DNA from: an uncultured Massilia sp.
GTDB lineage: Bacteria; Pseudomonadota; Gammaproteobacteria; Burkholderiales; Burkholderiaceae
Reading direction: 5' to 3'
Assembly: GCA_946481275.1 (NCBI GenBank)
Contig: CAMLMV010000009.1
Span: 1-64,000 of the forward strand
DNA length: 64,000 nt
Within the stretch, counting starts at the first letter, position 1; each line of letters starts with the position of its first letter. Under the pieces are notes generated by a model that ran no database searches, was not told where the DNA came from, and saw only the letters and a list, made by a program, of their open reading frames with translations. Below are positions 38,642 to 47,496 of the stretch, in pieces. Position numbers and translations under genes: made by a program.

Positions 38642-38870
38642 AATTCGGGGTCAGAGCACATTTTTCAGAAAATTCGGGGTCAGAGCACGTTTTGGGACAT
38701 GTGTTTTCAAGCAAGCTAGTGCACATACCGGCCGCCGTTTGTCGTTCGGCATACCGACACGTCGAGGCCGTGCACGCCAGGACGTCGCGGATCGATATGT
38801 TCTGGACATTGACTCGAAATGTGCTCTGACCCCGAATTTGGCGCGAAATGTGCTCTGACCCCGAATTTTT
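38642..38870. repeat. REP/MITE-like element with four copies of a 23-base repeat
   Basis: This element fills most of the 38526-38934 gap. The unit AATTCGGGGTCAGAGCAC followed by a T run occurs directly at 38642-38664 and 38671-38693 and in inverted orientation at 38817-38839 and 38846-38870. A unique core of about 120 bases lies between the two pairs and shows no coding frame. Similar GGGGTCAGAGCAC boxes occur around REP-type sequences linked to tyrosine (Y1) transposases in proteobacteria, so this is probably a non-autonomous mobile repeat. Confidence 0.65.
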
Positions 38871-38875
38871 AGATG

Positions 38876-38907
38876 AAAAAAAACGGCGCGAACCGTAGTC
38901 CGCGCCG
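38876..38907 (-). terminator. Rho-independent terminator after the TPR gene
   Basis: On the minus strand CGGCGCG pairs with CGCGCCG across a 10-base loop, followed by eight T. It ends the 38935-40233 transcript. Confidence 0.8.
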
Positions 38908-38934
38908 CCTTGTCTACCGGATGATCCGGTGGAA

Positions 38935-40233
38935 TTACTTGGCTGCCATCGCGCCCGTCGGGTGGTTCAGCAGCAGGATCCAGTACTTGGCCGTGTCGGA
39001 CAGGCCGCCGCCGGCTTTCACTTCCTGGAAGGTCTGGATGGCTTTGTCCTTCTGGCCGGCTTTTGCATAGGCCATGCCCAGGCGCAGCTTGGCTTCGTCC
39101 GGCGACTTCAGGCCACCCTTGGCGATACCCTGCTGGATGAACGGGATGCCCTTGTCGAACTGGTCCATCGTGACGTATGCCCAGCCCAGGTTGATGAGGC
39201 CCGTACCGGCCTTGGCCTTGGCGGCGTTTGCTTCGCCCGTGGCGATGTTCTTGACGTCGGCCGCGGCTTCCTTGGTGGCGCGGTCGCGCAGCTGGCGGTC
39301 CTTGGCGGCATTGCCGCCCGCGCCGAGCACGCCAGCGGCGAAACCGGCGTCGACGACTTTCTTCGCTTCGCTCGGGAAGCCGTCCCTCAAGGCCAGCTCG
39401 GCCAGTTCCGTGTAGGCCTCAGGCGACATCTGCTTGACGGCCGCGAATTCAAGGCGCAGCACGTCGGTATAGTTGGCCTCGGCGAAGCCCGGTTTGCGCA
39501 CGATGCCGCGGTTGATCAGGTCGGTCCAGAAATCGTCGGTCGGGTAGTAGGCGGCCAGCTTTTCCAGGCCGCGCAGATAGGCGGCGTCATCCTTGACCTT
39601 GTTCGCGGCCGAGGCGTACAGGCGCAGGTCTTCCTGCGTCGGGGTCTTGCCGGCCTGTTCCACGGCCTGCAGCACCGGTTCCTGGGCCTTCAGCGCCGAC
39701 GCGTAGTCGCCGCTCAGGTAGTACGAGCGGATCAGCGCCGAGTTGATCTGGTCCGTCGACTTGCCTGATGCCTGGATCTGCTTGTACAGATCGATCGCCT
39801 TCGGATAATTCTTGGCGTTGTAGTACATCGTGGCCAGCGCCTGCGTGAAGTTCCCCTTGTCCGCGTCCGGCAGCTTGCCCGACGCCAGGATCGCTTCCAG
39901 GGCGCCGATCGCCATCTGGTCGTCACCCGTCGACGTGCCCAGCGACAACTTCATACGGTTCAGCACATAGGTCTCGTACGGCGTCTTGTCCGGGAACGCT
40001 TCGGCCTGGGTGATGCGGTTCTTCACCTCGCCATAGTTCTTCGCATCCATCAGCGGCTTGATCTGTGCCGGGTCGAGCAGCTTGTACAGTTCCGGGCGGA
40101 CGGAGTCGGGCTTCGGCGCGGGCGCCTCGGCTTTCTTGTCCTGCGCCGACGCGCTGTGCATCAGGGCCGGCGCGGCGTTCAGGCCAAGGGCGGCCAGCAT
40201 CATGGCAAGGCGGGCGAAACGGAATTGGGACAT
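38935..40233 (-). CDS. Secreted tetratricopeptide (TPR) repeat protein
   Basis: A 432-residue periplasmic protein. A signal peptide of about 30 residues (ending HSASAQ) is followed by helical pairs of TPR type, for example ALATMYYNAKNYPKAIDLYKQ, LGMAYAKAGQKDKAIQTFQ and INLGWAYVTMDQFDKGIPF. It has no enzyme motif, so it probably scaffolds an envelope complex. No partner gene is adjacent: it is monocistronic with its own terminator. Confidence 0.8.
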   Translation of the reverse strand: MSQFRFARLAMMLAALGLNAAPALMHSASAQDKKAEAPAPKPDSVRPELYKLLDPAQIKPLMDAKNYGEVKNRITQAEAFPDKTPYETYVLNRMKLSLGTSTGDDQMAIGALEAILASGKLPDADKGNFTQALATMYYNAKNYPKAIDLYKQIQASGKSTDQINSALIRSYYLSGDYASALKAQEPVLQAVEQAGKTPTQEDLRLYASAANKVKDDAAYLRGLEKLAAYYPTDDFWTDLINRGIVRKPGFAEANYTDVLRLEFAAVKQMSPEAYTELAELALRDGFPSEAKKVVDAGFAAGVLGAGGNAAKDRQLRDRATKEAAADVKNIATGEANAAKAKAGTGLINLGWAYVTMDQFDKGIPFIQQGIAKGGLKSPDEAKLRLGMAYAKAGQKDKAIQTFQEVKAGGGLSDTAKYWILLLNHPTGAMAAK

Positions 40234-40429
40234 TGAAAAATCCTCTCTTAATGACGATAAAGTTGCACCGCTCAGTGACGGTAGATTGGCTTCAAATACA
40301 TACGCCGACGGTGCCGGAGCCCATCTCGGACAAAGCGTGCATTGTCCCACAAACTGCTGACGGGCGTGGCAATTGTGCCCCAGTCGTGCGACGTCGGTAT
40401 GCGTCGTTACAAGTCGTTACCCAACGTCT

Positions 40430-41914
40430 TTAAAAGCCGGGCACCGGGCACTTGCCGTGCGCTTCGATCGCGCCCGCCAGCCACGCACGGACCGCGTCCA
40501 GCGCGGGCGGCGCAAAGCCATAGGTCATCAATGCGGGCGCCGCGAAGTCGAGCGCCTGGTACGGGTTCCACAGCGCGAGGTGCAGATCCGGTGTCCACGT
40601 AGTGCGCGCGTGCGGGCCGTAGCGGCGGCGCGAGGTCGATGCGAGGATCGTGAAGCGGCCGTCCTGCGGCAGCGCGTTCCAGTCGAACGTCTCGGCATCG
40701 GCGAACGTCACGAGGTCGACGTCGAACAGTGTCGACAGCATCGCCGCGATGGCGCTGGCGGGAACGCCCGCTTCCGATACGCCGTCGCTGACGACATCCT
40801 GGCGCGCGACGAGGCGCACCTTGCTGCCCGGCGCGGGCCGCTGCGGCGCGGCGCGCGAAGTGAGCGCGCGGCGCCATGCGTCGGCCATCAGCGCGCGGTC
40901 CGCGTCTTCGGTTGCGTAGGGCACGGCGCCGGCCGGATGCGCGCGCGCAAGGCGGTCCAGGCGGTCCAGGCGCGTCTGCACCTCGGCCAGCGGCAGGCGG
41001 CCGTCTTCGATCGCGGCCGCGATGGCGTCGATGGTGGCTGCCTGCGTCTCCCGGCTGCCGATCGCCATCACCATGTCCGCGCCGGCCATCAGCGCGTTGA
41101 CGGCGGCCTCGCCGGCATCGTACCGGTGCGCGATCGCGTGCATGTCCATGCCGTCCGTGATGATCACGCCGTCGTAGCCCCATTGCGTGCGCAAGAGATC
41201 ATGCAGGATTGCGCGCGACATCGTGGCCGGATTGTCGGCGTCGAGGGCAGGGTAGACGATGTGCGCCGTCATCACGGCCGGCGCGTGCGGCGCGGCCGTG
41301 CGGAACGGCGCGAATTCGAAGCGCTCCAGTTCCGGCAAGGGTTTGTCGACCGTGGGCAGGTCGCGGTGCGAGTCGACGTGCGTGTCGCCGTGGCCGGGGA
41401 AGTGCTTGACGCAGCAGGCCACGCCTTCGCTGTCGCTGCCGTCCATCCACGCGAGGGCGAGGGCGGTCGCCGTGTCCGGATCGGCGCCGAACGAGCGCTC
41501 GGCGATGACGGGATTGCGCGGGTTGTTGTTCAGGTCCAGCACGGGCGCGAAGTTCCAGTTGAAGCCCATGGCGCGGATCGCGCGCGCGACGGCCGCGCCC
41601 ACGTTGCGGGCCAGCGTCGCGTCGCCCGCCGCGCCCAGCGCCATCGCGGACGGTGGCGGCGGCACCCACAGCGCACGCACGACGGCGCCGCCCTCCTGGT
41701 CGAGCGCGATCAGCGCGTGCTCGCCCATCGCTTCCTTCAGGTCGCCGGTGAAGCGCGTCAGCTGCGCGGCGTCCGTCATGTTCTGGCGGAACAGGCACGC
41801 GCCACGGATGCGGTTGGCGCGGATGAAGTCGGCCGTGCCGGCGTCGAGTTCGGTGCCGAACAGCCGGATCATGATCAGGCGGCCGGCCAGTTGGCGAAGG
41901 TCGTTCGGATGCAT
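40430..41914 (-). CDS. Beta-N-acetylhexosaminidase, GH3 (NagZ-like) with C-terminal extension
   Basis: A 494-residue cytoplasmic GH3 enzyme that releases GlcNAc from muropeptides or chitosugars. The NagZ signature KHFPGHGDTHVDSH (170-183) holds the His-Asp acid/base dyad, and IITDGMDM (251-258) holds the nucleophile D254. The enzyme is longer than E. coli NagZ (~340) by about 150 residues of unknown role. It is the last gene of the nag operon: its ATG overlaps the preceding stop (TAATG at 41914). GlcNAc released here would feed NagK and NagA. Confidence 0.88.
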   Translation of the reverse strand: MHPNDLRQLAGRLIMIRLFGTELDAGTADFIRANRIRGACLFRQNMTDAAQLTRFTGDLKEAMGEHALIALDQEGGAVVRALWVPPPPSAMALGAAGDATLARNVGAAVARAIRAMGFNWNFAPVLDLNNNPRNPVIAERSFGADPDTATALALAWMDGSDSEGVACCVKHFPGHGDTHVDSHRDLPTVDKPLPELERFEFAPFRTAAPHAPAVMTAHIVYPALDADNPATMSRAILHDLLRTQWGYDGVIITDGMDMHAIAHRYDAGEAAVNALMAGADMVMAIGSRETQAATIDAIAAAIEDGRLPLAEVQTRLDRLDRLARAHPAGAVPYATEDADRALMADAWRRALTSRAAPQRPAPGSKVRLVARQDVVSDGVSEAGVPASAIAAMLSTLFDVDLVTFADAETFDWNALPQDGRFTILASTSRRRYGPHARTTWTPDLHLALWNPYQALDFAAPALMTYGFAPPALDAVRAWLAGAIEAHGKCPVPGF

Positions 41915-42936
41915 TAATGAGTCTTCGTAACTTTGTTCAGGTGGCGCGGCTTGTCCGGATCGAGCCCGCGCGCTTTCGACAGGTGCGCCGCCATCACGTA
42001 GAACGCGTTGATTGCGACGATGGGATCGAGGTCCGCGCAGCAGGACACGGGCAGGTCGAGGTCGCGCGAGGCGATGTCGGTGGGTGCCGCGAGCAGCACG
42101 CGCGCGCCGCGGCCGCGCATCTCGTCGGCCAGCGCGACGAGGCCCGCCTGCGCTGGACCGCGCGTGGCGAAGATCAGCAGCGGATAGCCCTCGTCGATCA
42201 GCGCCATCGGCCCGTGCTTGATCTCGGCGCCGGAGAACGCCTCGGCCTGCAGCGCGGACGTCTCCTTGAATTTCAGCGCTGCTTCGAGCGCGATGGGGAA
42301 GCTGATGCCGCGGCCCACGACCATGATGTTGCGCGCCGGCGCCAGCACCTCCAGCGCGGCCGACCAGTCGGTCTGCGCGGCCTGGCGCAGCACGTCCGGC
42401 AGCGCGGCGAGGCCGTCCTTCAGTTCCTGGTCCTGCTGCCATTCCGCGACGAGGCGCGCGCCGGCCGTCAGGCTCGCAATGAAGCTCTTCGTCGCGGCCA
42501 CGCTCTGTTCCTTCCCGGCGCGCAGCGGCAGCGCCCATTCGGCTTCACGCGCGAGCGGCGAATCGATGTCGTTCACGAGCGCCACCGTCGTCGCGCCGCC
42601 CTGGCGGAAGTAGCGGATCGGTTCGACGACGTCCGGGCTCTGGCCCGATTGCGAGATCGATACGGCAAGCGTGCCGGCGGCCTGCAGCGGTGCTTTATAT
42701 AACGTGACGAGCGACATCGGCAGCGACGTCACGAGACGGCCCATGCGCGCCATGATCAGGTAGGCGAGGTAGCTGGACGCATGGTCGGAACTGCCGCGCG
42801 CCACCGTCACCGCGTTGTGGAAGGAGGCACCCCGCAGGTGGTGGCCCAGCGCGGCGTAGCGGTCGGCGTCGTTGGCCAGCTGCAGGGCGACGCAATCGGC
42901 CGCGGACACGGCTTCTTCAAGCATCAGCGAGGTCAC
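41914..42936 (-). CDS. nagB2: SIS-domain glucosamine-6-phosphate deaminase, NagB-II type
   Basis: A 340-residue protein with two SIS sugar-isomerase domains, related to the amidotransferase isomerase half of GlmS and to NagB-II (AgaS-like) deaminases, which turn GlcN-6-P into Fru-6-P and ammonia. SRGSSDHASSYLAYL-type and SISQSGQSPDVVEPIRY motifs bind the sugar phosphate, and GPMALIDEG and KARGLDPDKPRHLNKVTKT are at the end. The start is GTG at 42936, with AAGGAG 6 bases before it; it overlaps the nagA end by 20 bases. Context with nagA, nagK and nagZ supports the role. Confidence 0.85.
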   Translation of the reverse strand: MTSLMLEEAVSAADCVALQLANDADRYAALGHHLRGASFHNAVTVARGSSDHASSYLAYLIMARMGRLVTSLPMSLVTLYKAPLQAAGTLAVSISQSGQSPDVVEPIRYFRQGGATTVALVNDIDSPLAREAEWALPLRAGKEQSVAATKSFIASLTAGARLVAEWQQDQELKDGLAALPDVLRQAAQTDWSAALEVLAPARNIMVVGRGISFPIALEAALKFKETSALQAEAFSGAEIKHGPMALIDEGYPLLIFATRGPAQAGLVALADEMRGRGARVLLAAPTDIASRDLDLPVSCCADLDPIVAINAFYVMAAHLSKARGLDPDKPRHLNKVTKTH

Positions 42937-44026
42937 ACTGTTCTCCTTCGATATAAACGGTTTTCAGGTTCAGGTCGCGGTCGAGCACGACGAGGTCGGC
43001 GAAGCAGCCGGGCGCGATGCGGCCGCGGCGCGTCTCGCCCAAGTAGTCGGCGGCGTTCGTCGACACGCGCCGGGCGGCGTCCGCGAGTTCGAGGCCGATC
43101 GAGACGAGGTTGCGCAGCGCCTGGTCCATCGTCAGCGTGCTGCCGGCCAGCGTGCCGTCCGCGAGGCGCACGCCGCCCATGCATTTGTGGACGACCTGGC
43201 GGCCCAGCATGTACTGGCCGTCCGGCATGCCGGCGGCGGCCGTGGAATCCGTCACGCAGTACAGGTTCGGGATGCAGCGCAGCGCCGTGCGGATCGCGCC
43301 CGGATGCACGTGGAGCAGGTCGGGGATGATCTCCGCGTACTGCGCATGCGCGAGGGCCGCGCCCACCATGCCGGGATCGCGGTGGTGCAGGCCCGGCATC
43401 GCATTGAACAAATGCGTGAAACCGGCCGCGCCGTGTTCGAGCGCGCGCACGCCGTCGTCGTAGTTGCCGTTCGTGTGGCCGATCTGCACGCGGATGCCGG
43501 CGTCGGAAAGGGCCCGCACGAGCGCGAGGTGGCCGTCGATCTCGGGCGCCACGGTGATCAGGCGCATCGGCGCCTGCGCATTGAAACGGTCGACTTCCGC
43601 CATGGTCGCTTCACGTGCGAACGGCGGCTGCGCACCCAGCTTGCCTGAGTTGATGTACGGGCCTTCCAGGTGCACGCCGAGGATGCGCGCCTCGCCCTTG
43701 CCGCGTTCCGCGCACGCGGTGCCGATGGCGGCGAGTGCGCGGTCGATGTCGTCCAGCGGCGCCGTCATCGTCGTGGCCAGCAGGCTCGTGGTGCCGTGCC
43801 GTGCGTGCAGGCGGGCGATCACGTGCGGCGCGTCGCCGCCTTCCATCATGTCGCGTCCCGCGCCGCCGTGCACGTGCAGGTCGATGAAGCCGGGCAGGAT
43901 GTAGTCGTCGGTATTGGATGCCGGATCGGCCGCGTCGCCTTCGATGGCGGCGATGGTCGCCGTGCCGTCTTCGATGACGATGCGGCCGCGGATCCAGCCG
44001 TCCGGGGTCAGGATATTGCCTTGCAT
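42917..44026 (-). CDS. nagA: N-acetylglucosamine-6-phosphate deacetylase
   Basis: A 369-residue amidohydrolase that converts GlcNAc-6-P to GlcN-6-P. It has HxH (H51, H53) in PGFIDLHVHGGAG, the metal-ligand region HLEGPY, the GHTNGNYDDG and THLFNAMPGLHHRDPG motifs, and VTDSTAAAG with the catalytic Asp. The ATG at 44024-44026 follows AAGGA. A GTG at 44041 overlaps the nagK stop but has no better ribosome site. It is the second gene of the operon. Confidence 0.93.
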   Translation of the reverse strand: MQGNILTPDGWIRGRIVIEDGTATIAAIEGDAADPASNTDDYILPGFIDLHVHGGAGRDMMEGGDAPHVIARLHARHGTTSLLATTMTAPLDDIDRALAAIGTACAERGKGEARILGVHLEGPYINSGKLGAQPPFAREATMAEVDRFNAQAPMRLITVAPEIDGHLALVRALSDAGIRVQIGHTNGNYDDGVRALEHGAAGFTHLFNAMPGLHHRDPGMVGAALAHAQYAEIIPDLLHVHPGAIRTALRCIPNLYCVTDSTAAAGMPDGQYMLGRQVVHKCMGGVRLADGTLAGSTLTMDQALRNLVSIGLELADAARRVSTNAADYLGETRRGRIAPGCFADLVVLDRDLNLKTVYIEGEQCDLADA

Positions 44027-44037
44027 GGTGGGTCCTT

Positions 44038-44913
44038 TCACGCCGCGAGGTGCAGCTCGATCATCTTCAACGCGCCATGCGCGGAATCGCCTTCGGGTGC
44101 GCGGGCGCGCGCCGCGAGCGCGGGCGGAAGCCAGTCGCGCAGGGCGCTACCCAGGCCGCCGCACAGCGCGAGCGGGAGTGTCCCGTCCGGGTCGAGCGCG
44201 CGGGCGATGGCGGCCGCTTCCTCGCCGGCTTTGGTCAGGATGGCGCGCGCGGCCGGGTCGTCCGCGTGCCGCAGCACGAGCGGCGCGAGAGACGCGTACG
44301 TCGTCTGCGTGGCCTGGCCGAGCCAGACCTGGATCGCCGCGCGGCCGCCGCCGCAGGCATCGATGACGGCGTCGGCGAACGCGCTGCCGGGCCGGCGCCC
44401 ATCGAGCACCTGTTCGATATGGTTGATGGCGGCGAGGCCGATCCAGCCGCCGCTCGCTTCGTCGCCGGCGGGGAAGCCCCAGCCGCCCACTTCGCGCCGT
44501 GTGCCGTCGGGCTGCAGCACTTCGCCGACGCTGCCCGTGCCGATGGCGACGATGGTGCCGGGATTGCCGCCATGCGCGCCCATCAGGGTCGTGAACGCGT
44601 CCGTTTCAAGGCGCAGCGCGGCGTAGCCGGGGTCCGCCTGCTCGAACTCTCGCGCCCACTGGCGATTGTGCACGCCCGCGAGGCCCAGCCCGATGGCGAT
44701 GCGGTCGAGGGGAGATTGTTCGATGCCGGCCGCGGCGAAGGCCTGGCCGACGGCATCCTGGACGCAAGCCCACGCCCGGGCGATGCCGAGACCCAGGCCG
44801 GACGGGCCGCTCGTGCCCTGGGCCAGTTCGACGGCGGCGCCGGGAGAAAACCGTGCGAGGCGCACGCGCGTGCCGGTGCCGCCGCCGTCGACGCCGATGA
44901 GATAGTCGATCAT
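44038..44913 (-). CDS. nagK: N-acetylglucosamine kinase, BadF/BcrA type
   Basis: A 291-residue ASKHA-fold kinase of the BadF/BadG/BcrA/BcrD family, which in amino-sugar operons phosphorylates GlcNAc. The phosphate-1 loop IGVDGGGTGTRVRL, GTGSVGEV, GGWGFPAGDEASGGWIGL and LCGGLG are present. It is the first gene of the nagK-nagA-nagB2-nagZ operon, so a cytoplasmic GlcNAc kinase is the expected role, but N-acetylmuramate or glucosamine are possible substrates. The -35/-10 promoter is at 44942-44970. Confidence 0.85.
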   Translation of the reverse strand: MIDYLIGVDGGGTGTRVRLARFSPGAAVELAQGTSGPSGLGLGIARAWACVQDAVGQAFAAAGIEQSPLDRIAIGLGLAGVHNRQWAREFEQADPGYAALRLETDAFTTLMGAHGGNPGTIVAIGTGSVGEVLQPDGTRREVGGWGFPAGDEASGGWIGLAAINHIEQVLDGRRPGSAFADAVIDACGGGRAAIQVWLGQATQTTYASLAPLVLRHADDPAARAILTKAGEEAAAIARALDPDGTLPLALCGGLGSALRDWLPPALAARARAPEGDSAHGALKMIELHLAA

Positions 44914-44941
44914 ATAAGTGCTGTGCCGGGAAGGTCAGGGC

Positions 44942-44970
44942 ACTATAGGCAGCACTGATAGGGTTGTCAA
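44942..44970 (-). promoter_or_regulatory. Promoter of the nag operon
   Basis: On the minus strand TTGACA (44965-44970), a 17-base spacer and TATAGT (44942-44947), 29 bases upstream of the nagK start. A close match to the sigma-70 consensus. Confidence 0.8.
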
Positions 44971-44972
44971 CA

Positions 44973-44992
44973 GGTATTTAATTGGTATTGTC
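44973..44992. promoter_or_regulatory. Candidate operator at the nag promoter
   Basis: Two GGTATT boxes, at 44973-44978 and 44984-44989, lie just upstream of the -35 and are 11 bases apart, so they face the same side of the helix. The second is part of TTGGTATTGTC, shared with the GntR gene upstream region. The site overlaps the end of the AI-2E-type gene (stop at 44978-44980). Confidence 0.4.
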
Positions 44993-46096
44993 GCGCTGCC
45001 CGGGAGTTGCAGGATTGGTCTCATCCGCTCTGCTGGAGATGTCTGCGTCGAGCGGTGAATTGGTATTGAAGGCGGTATTGTCGCGCAGCCACTCGAACAG
45101 GATCGCCATCATGAACGGACCTACGAACAGGCCGATGACGCCCAGCGTCGACACGCCGCCGAGAAGACCGAACAGCACGGCGAGGAACGGCAGGTTGACG
45201 CGCCGGCCGATCAGTTTCGGGCGGATGAATTTATCGACGAGGAACAGCTCGAACGCGCCCCAGCAGAACAGGCCGAGCGCGGCGCCGGAATGGCCCTGGC
45301 CCAGCAGCAGCAGCGAGACGAGCGAGAACGACAGCGGCGCACCGCCCGGCACGAGCGCGAAATACCCCGTGAGCACGCCCAGCAGCGCCGGCGCCGGCGC
45401 ACCCGCGATGGCGTAGGCGGCGCCGAGCACGCAGCCTTCGAGGATGGCGACGGAGACGAGGCCCAGCGCCGTGCCGCGCACGGACAGCGGGAAGACGCGG
45501 CGCAGCATCGGATACTGGCGCGGCAACGCGCGCATGCCGGCCGTGTCGACGTGGCGGATGGCGGCGGGGCCGTGCAGGTACAGCACGAACAGGGTGAGCA
45601 GGGCGAGGAACAGGTACAGCGCGTTCGCGAGGATCGTCGAGCCCCACAGGCGCGCGGCGCCCGTCAGGTGCGGGGCGAAGTCGCCGGCCGCGCTGCCGAC
45701 GAGGCGATTCAGGCCGCCGGGCAAGGCAAGGTGTTCGTTCCACCACTGCACCGCGTGTTCGGCCACGAGCGGCAGGCGGGCGATCCAGGCGGGGACGGGG
45801 ATGCCGGTCTCGTTGGCGCGGGCCAGGAGGCGCTGCACGCCGGCCAGTTCGCCGCCCAGCGTATCGAGCAACACGATGGATGGGCCGACGAAGCCGAGGA
45901 TCAGCAGGCCCACGAGGCAGGCCGCGCTGGCGGCCGGCGGCCAGCCGCGGCGCTGCAGGTGGACGTGCGCGGGCCAGGTGATCACGGCGAGCAGGCCGGC
46001 CCATGCCAGCGCGCCGAGGAAGTGCTGCAGGAGGACGCCGAGCGCCAGCGCGAACAGCGCCGGCACGAGAAGCCTGGACGCGCGCCGGTCCGTCAT
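44978..46096 (-). CDS. AI-2E-type (YdiK/TqsA family) membrane transporter
   Basis: A 372-residue multi-pass membrane protein of the AI-2E transporter family, with about seven helices. The conserved segments include [20 protein letters not shown] and [20 protein letters not shown] near the C-terminus. The family name comes from TqsA; the real substrates of most members, including this one, are unknown and may be ions. Its ATG overlaps the htpX stop (ATGA), so the two genes are coupled. Confidence 0.85.
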   Translation of the reverse strand: MTDRRASRLLVPALFALALGVLLQHFLGALAWAGLLAVITWPAHVHLQRRGWPPAASAACLVGLLILGFVGPSIVLLDTLGGELAGVQRLLARANETGIPVPAWIARLPLVAEHAVQWWNEHLALPGGLNRLVGSAAGDFAPHLTGAARLWGSTILANALYLFLALLTLFVLYLHGPAAIRHVDTAGMRALPRQYPMLRRVFPLSVRGTALGLVSVAILEGCVLGAAYAIAGAPAPALLGVLTGYFALVPGGAPLSFSLVSLLLLGQGHSGAALGLFCWGAFELFLVDKFIRPKLIGRRVNLPFLAVLFGLLGGVSTLGVIGLFVGPFMMAILFEWLRDNTAFNTNSPLDADISSRADETNPATPGQRDNTN

Positions 46097-46962
46097 GCCT
46101 GCTGCAAGGCCGCGATGCGGTCCTCGCACGACGGGTGGCTGCTGAACAGGGCCAGCACGCCGCCGCCGGCGATGCCCGATGCGGCCAGGTTCTTCGGCAG
46201 GTCGGCGTGGTCGATGCCGCCCAGGCGACGGAGTGCGGCGATCATCGGGCGGGGCGTGCCCATGATCTGCGCTGCGCCGCGGTCGGCACGGTATTCGCGC
46301 TGGCGCGAGAACCAGGCCACGATGATGCTGGCCACGAGGCCGAACAGCAGGTCGCACACGACCGACGTGATCGTGAACGCGATGCCGGGGCCGCGCTCCT
46401 CGCCGTCGCGGCGCAGGAACTGGTCGACGGCATACGCGACGACGCGCGCCAGGAAGATCACGAACGTGTTCACGACGCCCTGGATCAGCGTGAGCGTCAC
46501 CATGTCGCCGTTCGCGACGTGCGCCACTTCGTGCGCGAGCACCGCTTCCACTTCATCGTGCGTCATCGACGTCAGCAGGCCGGTCGATACGGCGACCAGC
46601 GACGCGTTCTTCGTCGCGCCGGTGGCGAACGCGTTCGGCGCGCCTTCGTAGATCGCGACTTCCGGCATCGGGATGCCGGCCCTCTGCGCCTGGCGCGCGA
46701 CGGTGTCGAGCAGCCAGCGCTCGGTGGGGTTGGACGGTTGCCCGATCACGCGCGCACCGGTCGACCATTTCGCGATGGGCTTCGACAGCCACAGCGAAAT
46801 GAAGGCGCCGCCAAAGCCCATCAGGCCGGCAAAGACGAGCAGGGCGCCCAGGTTCAGGCCCTTCGCCGTCAGGTACTGGTTAACGCCCAGCAGGCTCGCC
46901 GTGATACCCAGCACGAGCATGATGGCGAGGTTGGTGGCAAGGAAAAGCAGGATGCGTTTCAT
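46093..46962 (-). CDS. htpX: Protease HtpX
   Basis: A 289-residue membrane zinc protease that degrades misfolded membrane proteins. Two N-terminal helices ([19 protein letters not shown] and [20 protein letters not shown]) precede the zinc motif HEVAH at 144-148. The third ligand is in [13 protein letters not shown]. The length matches E. coli HtpX. The ATG at 46960-46962 is the conserved start. It is transcribed ahead of the AI-2E-type gene with a 4-base overlap, an unusual partner for a heat-shock protease. Confidence 0.95.
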   Translation of the reverse strand: MKRILLFLATNLAIMLVLGITASLLGVNQYLTAKGLNLGALLVFAGLMGFGGAFISLWLSKPIAKWSTGARVIGQPSNPTERWLLDTVARQAQRAGIPMPEVAIYEGAPNAFATGATKNASLVAVSTGLLTSMTHDEVEAVLAHEVAHVANGDMVTLTLIQGVVNTFVIFLARVVAYAVDQFLRRDGEERGPGIAFTITSVVCDLLFGLVASIIVAWFSRQREYRADRGAAQIMGTPRPMIAALRRLGGIDHADLPKNLAASGIAGGGVLALFSSHPSCEDRIAALQQA

Positions 46963-47085
46963 GGTCGTATCTCTCATCAATAACAAGAATCGCGGCGCAA
47001 GCGGCCGTTGTCAAGGCGAAGGATAGGACAAGGAGGCATCTTGGAAAAGCGAAGTAAACAGAAGGATTTCTTCGAAAAAATGGAA

Positions 47086-47496
47086 TTATAAATGACGCAC
47101 GTCAGCCGGTGGATTATTCCAGTCGTCGTCGCGGCCGTTCAGGTACGTGACGGGCAGCGCCGCGCGTGCGTCGGCCGGCAGGTCGTCCAGGCAGTGTACG
47201 CTGACTGCGACGTAGTCTCCCCAGCGCGGCGACGTGCCCGTGCCGAACGGCCGGATGCCGCACGTGGCGCAGAACAGGTGGCGTTCCGTGCGCGTGTTGC
47301 AGCGGTACTCCGTCAGCGCGCCGTCGCCCTGCAGGAGGCGGAATGACGCCGCGGGCACGATCGCGGCCCAGTTGCGCTGCTTGGTGCACAGCGAACAGTT
47401 GCAGCGGATCGTGCCGCGCGCGAGGTCGATGTCGGCCGCGAAGCGCACGGCGCCGCAATGGCAGCTGCCGTGCCAGGTGCGCAGGCCGTCCGTCAT
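47086..47496 (-). CDS. GFA-family (glutathione-dependent formaldehyde-activating-like) zinc protein
   Basis: A 136-residue CENP-V/GFA-type zinc protein. Zinc ligands are in SCHCG (C12, C14), CNCSLC (C32, C34, C37) and FCATCG. The family is named for a formaldehyde-glutathione adduct enzyme, but most members, including this one, have no proven activity. Its ATG overlaps the stop of the upstream hydrolase gene (ATGA at 47493-47496), so the two are coupled. Confidence 0.85.
   Translation of the reverse strand: MTDGLRTWHGSCHCGAVRFAADIDLARGTIRCNCSLCTKQRNWAAIVPAASFRLLQGDGALTEYRCNTRTERHLFCATCGIRPFGTGTSPRWGDYVAVSVHCLDDLPADARAALPVTYLNGRDDDWNNPPADVRHL

Noticed and set aside
38642..38870. The repeat array considered as a CRISPR.
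   Set aside because: Only four copies, in opposite orientations, with unequal spacing and no cas genes.
40264..40290. TAAAG followed after 14 bases by GACGGTAG upstream of the TPR gene.
   Set aside because: Only 5 of 8 bases match in the -10 box, and it points away from the TPR gene with no plus-strand gene behind it.
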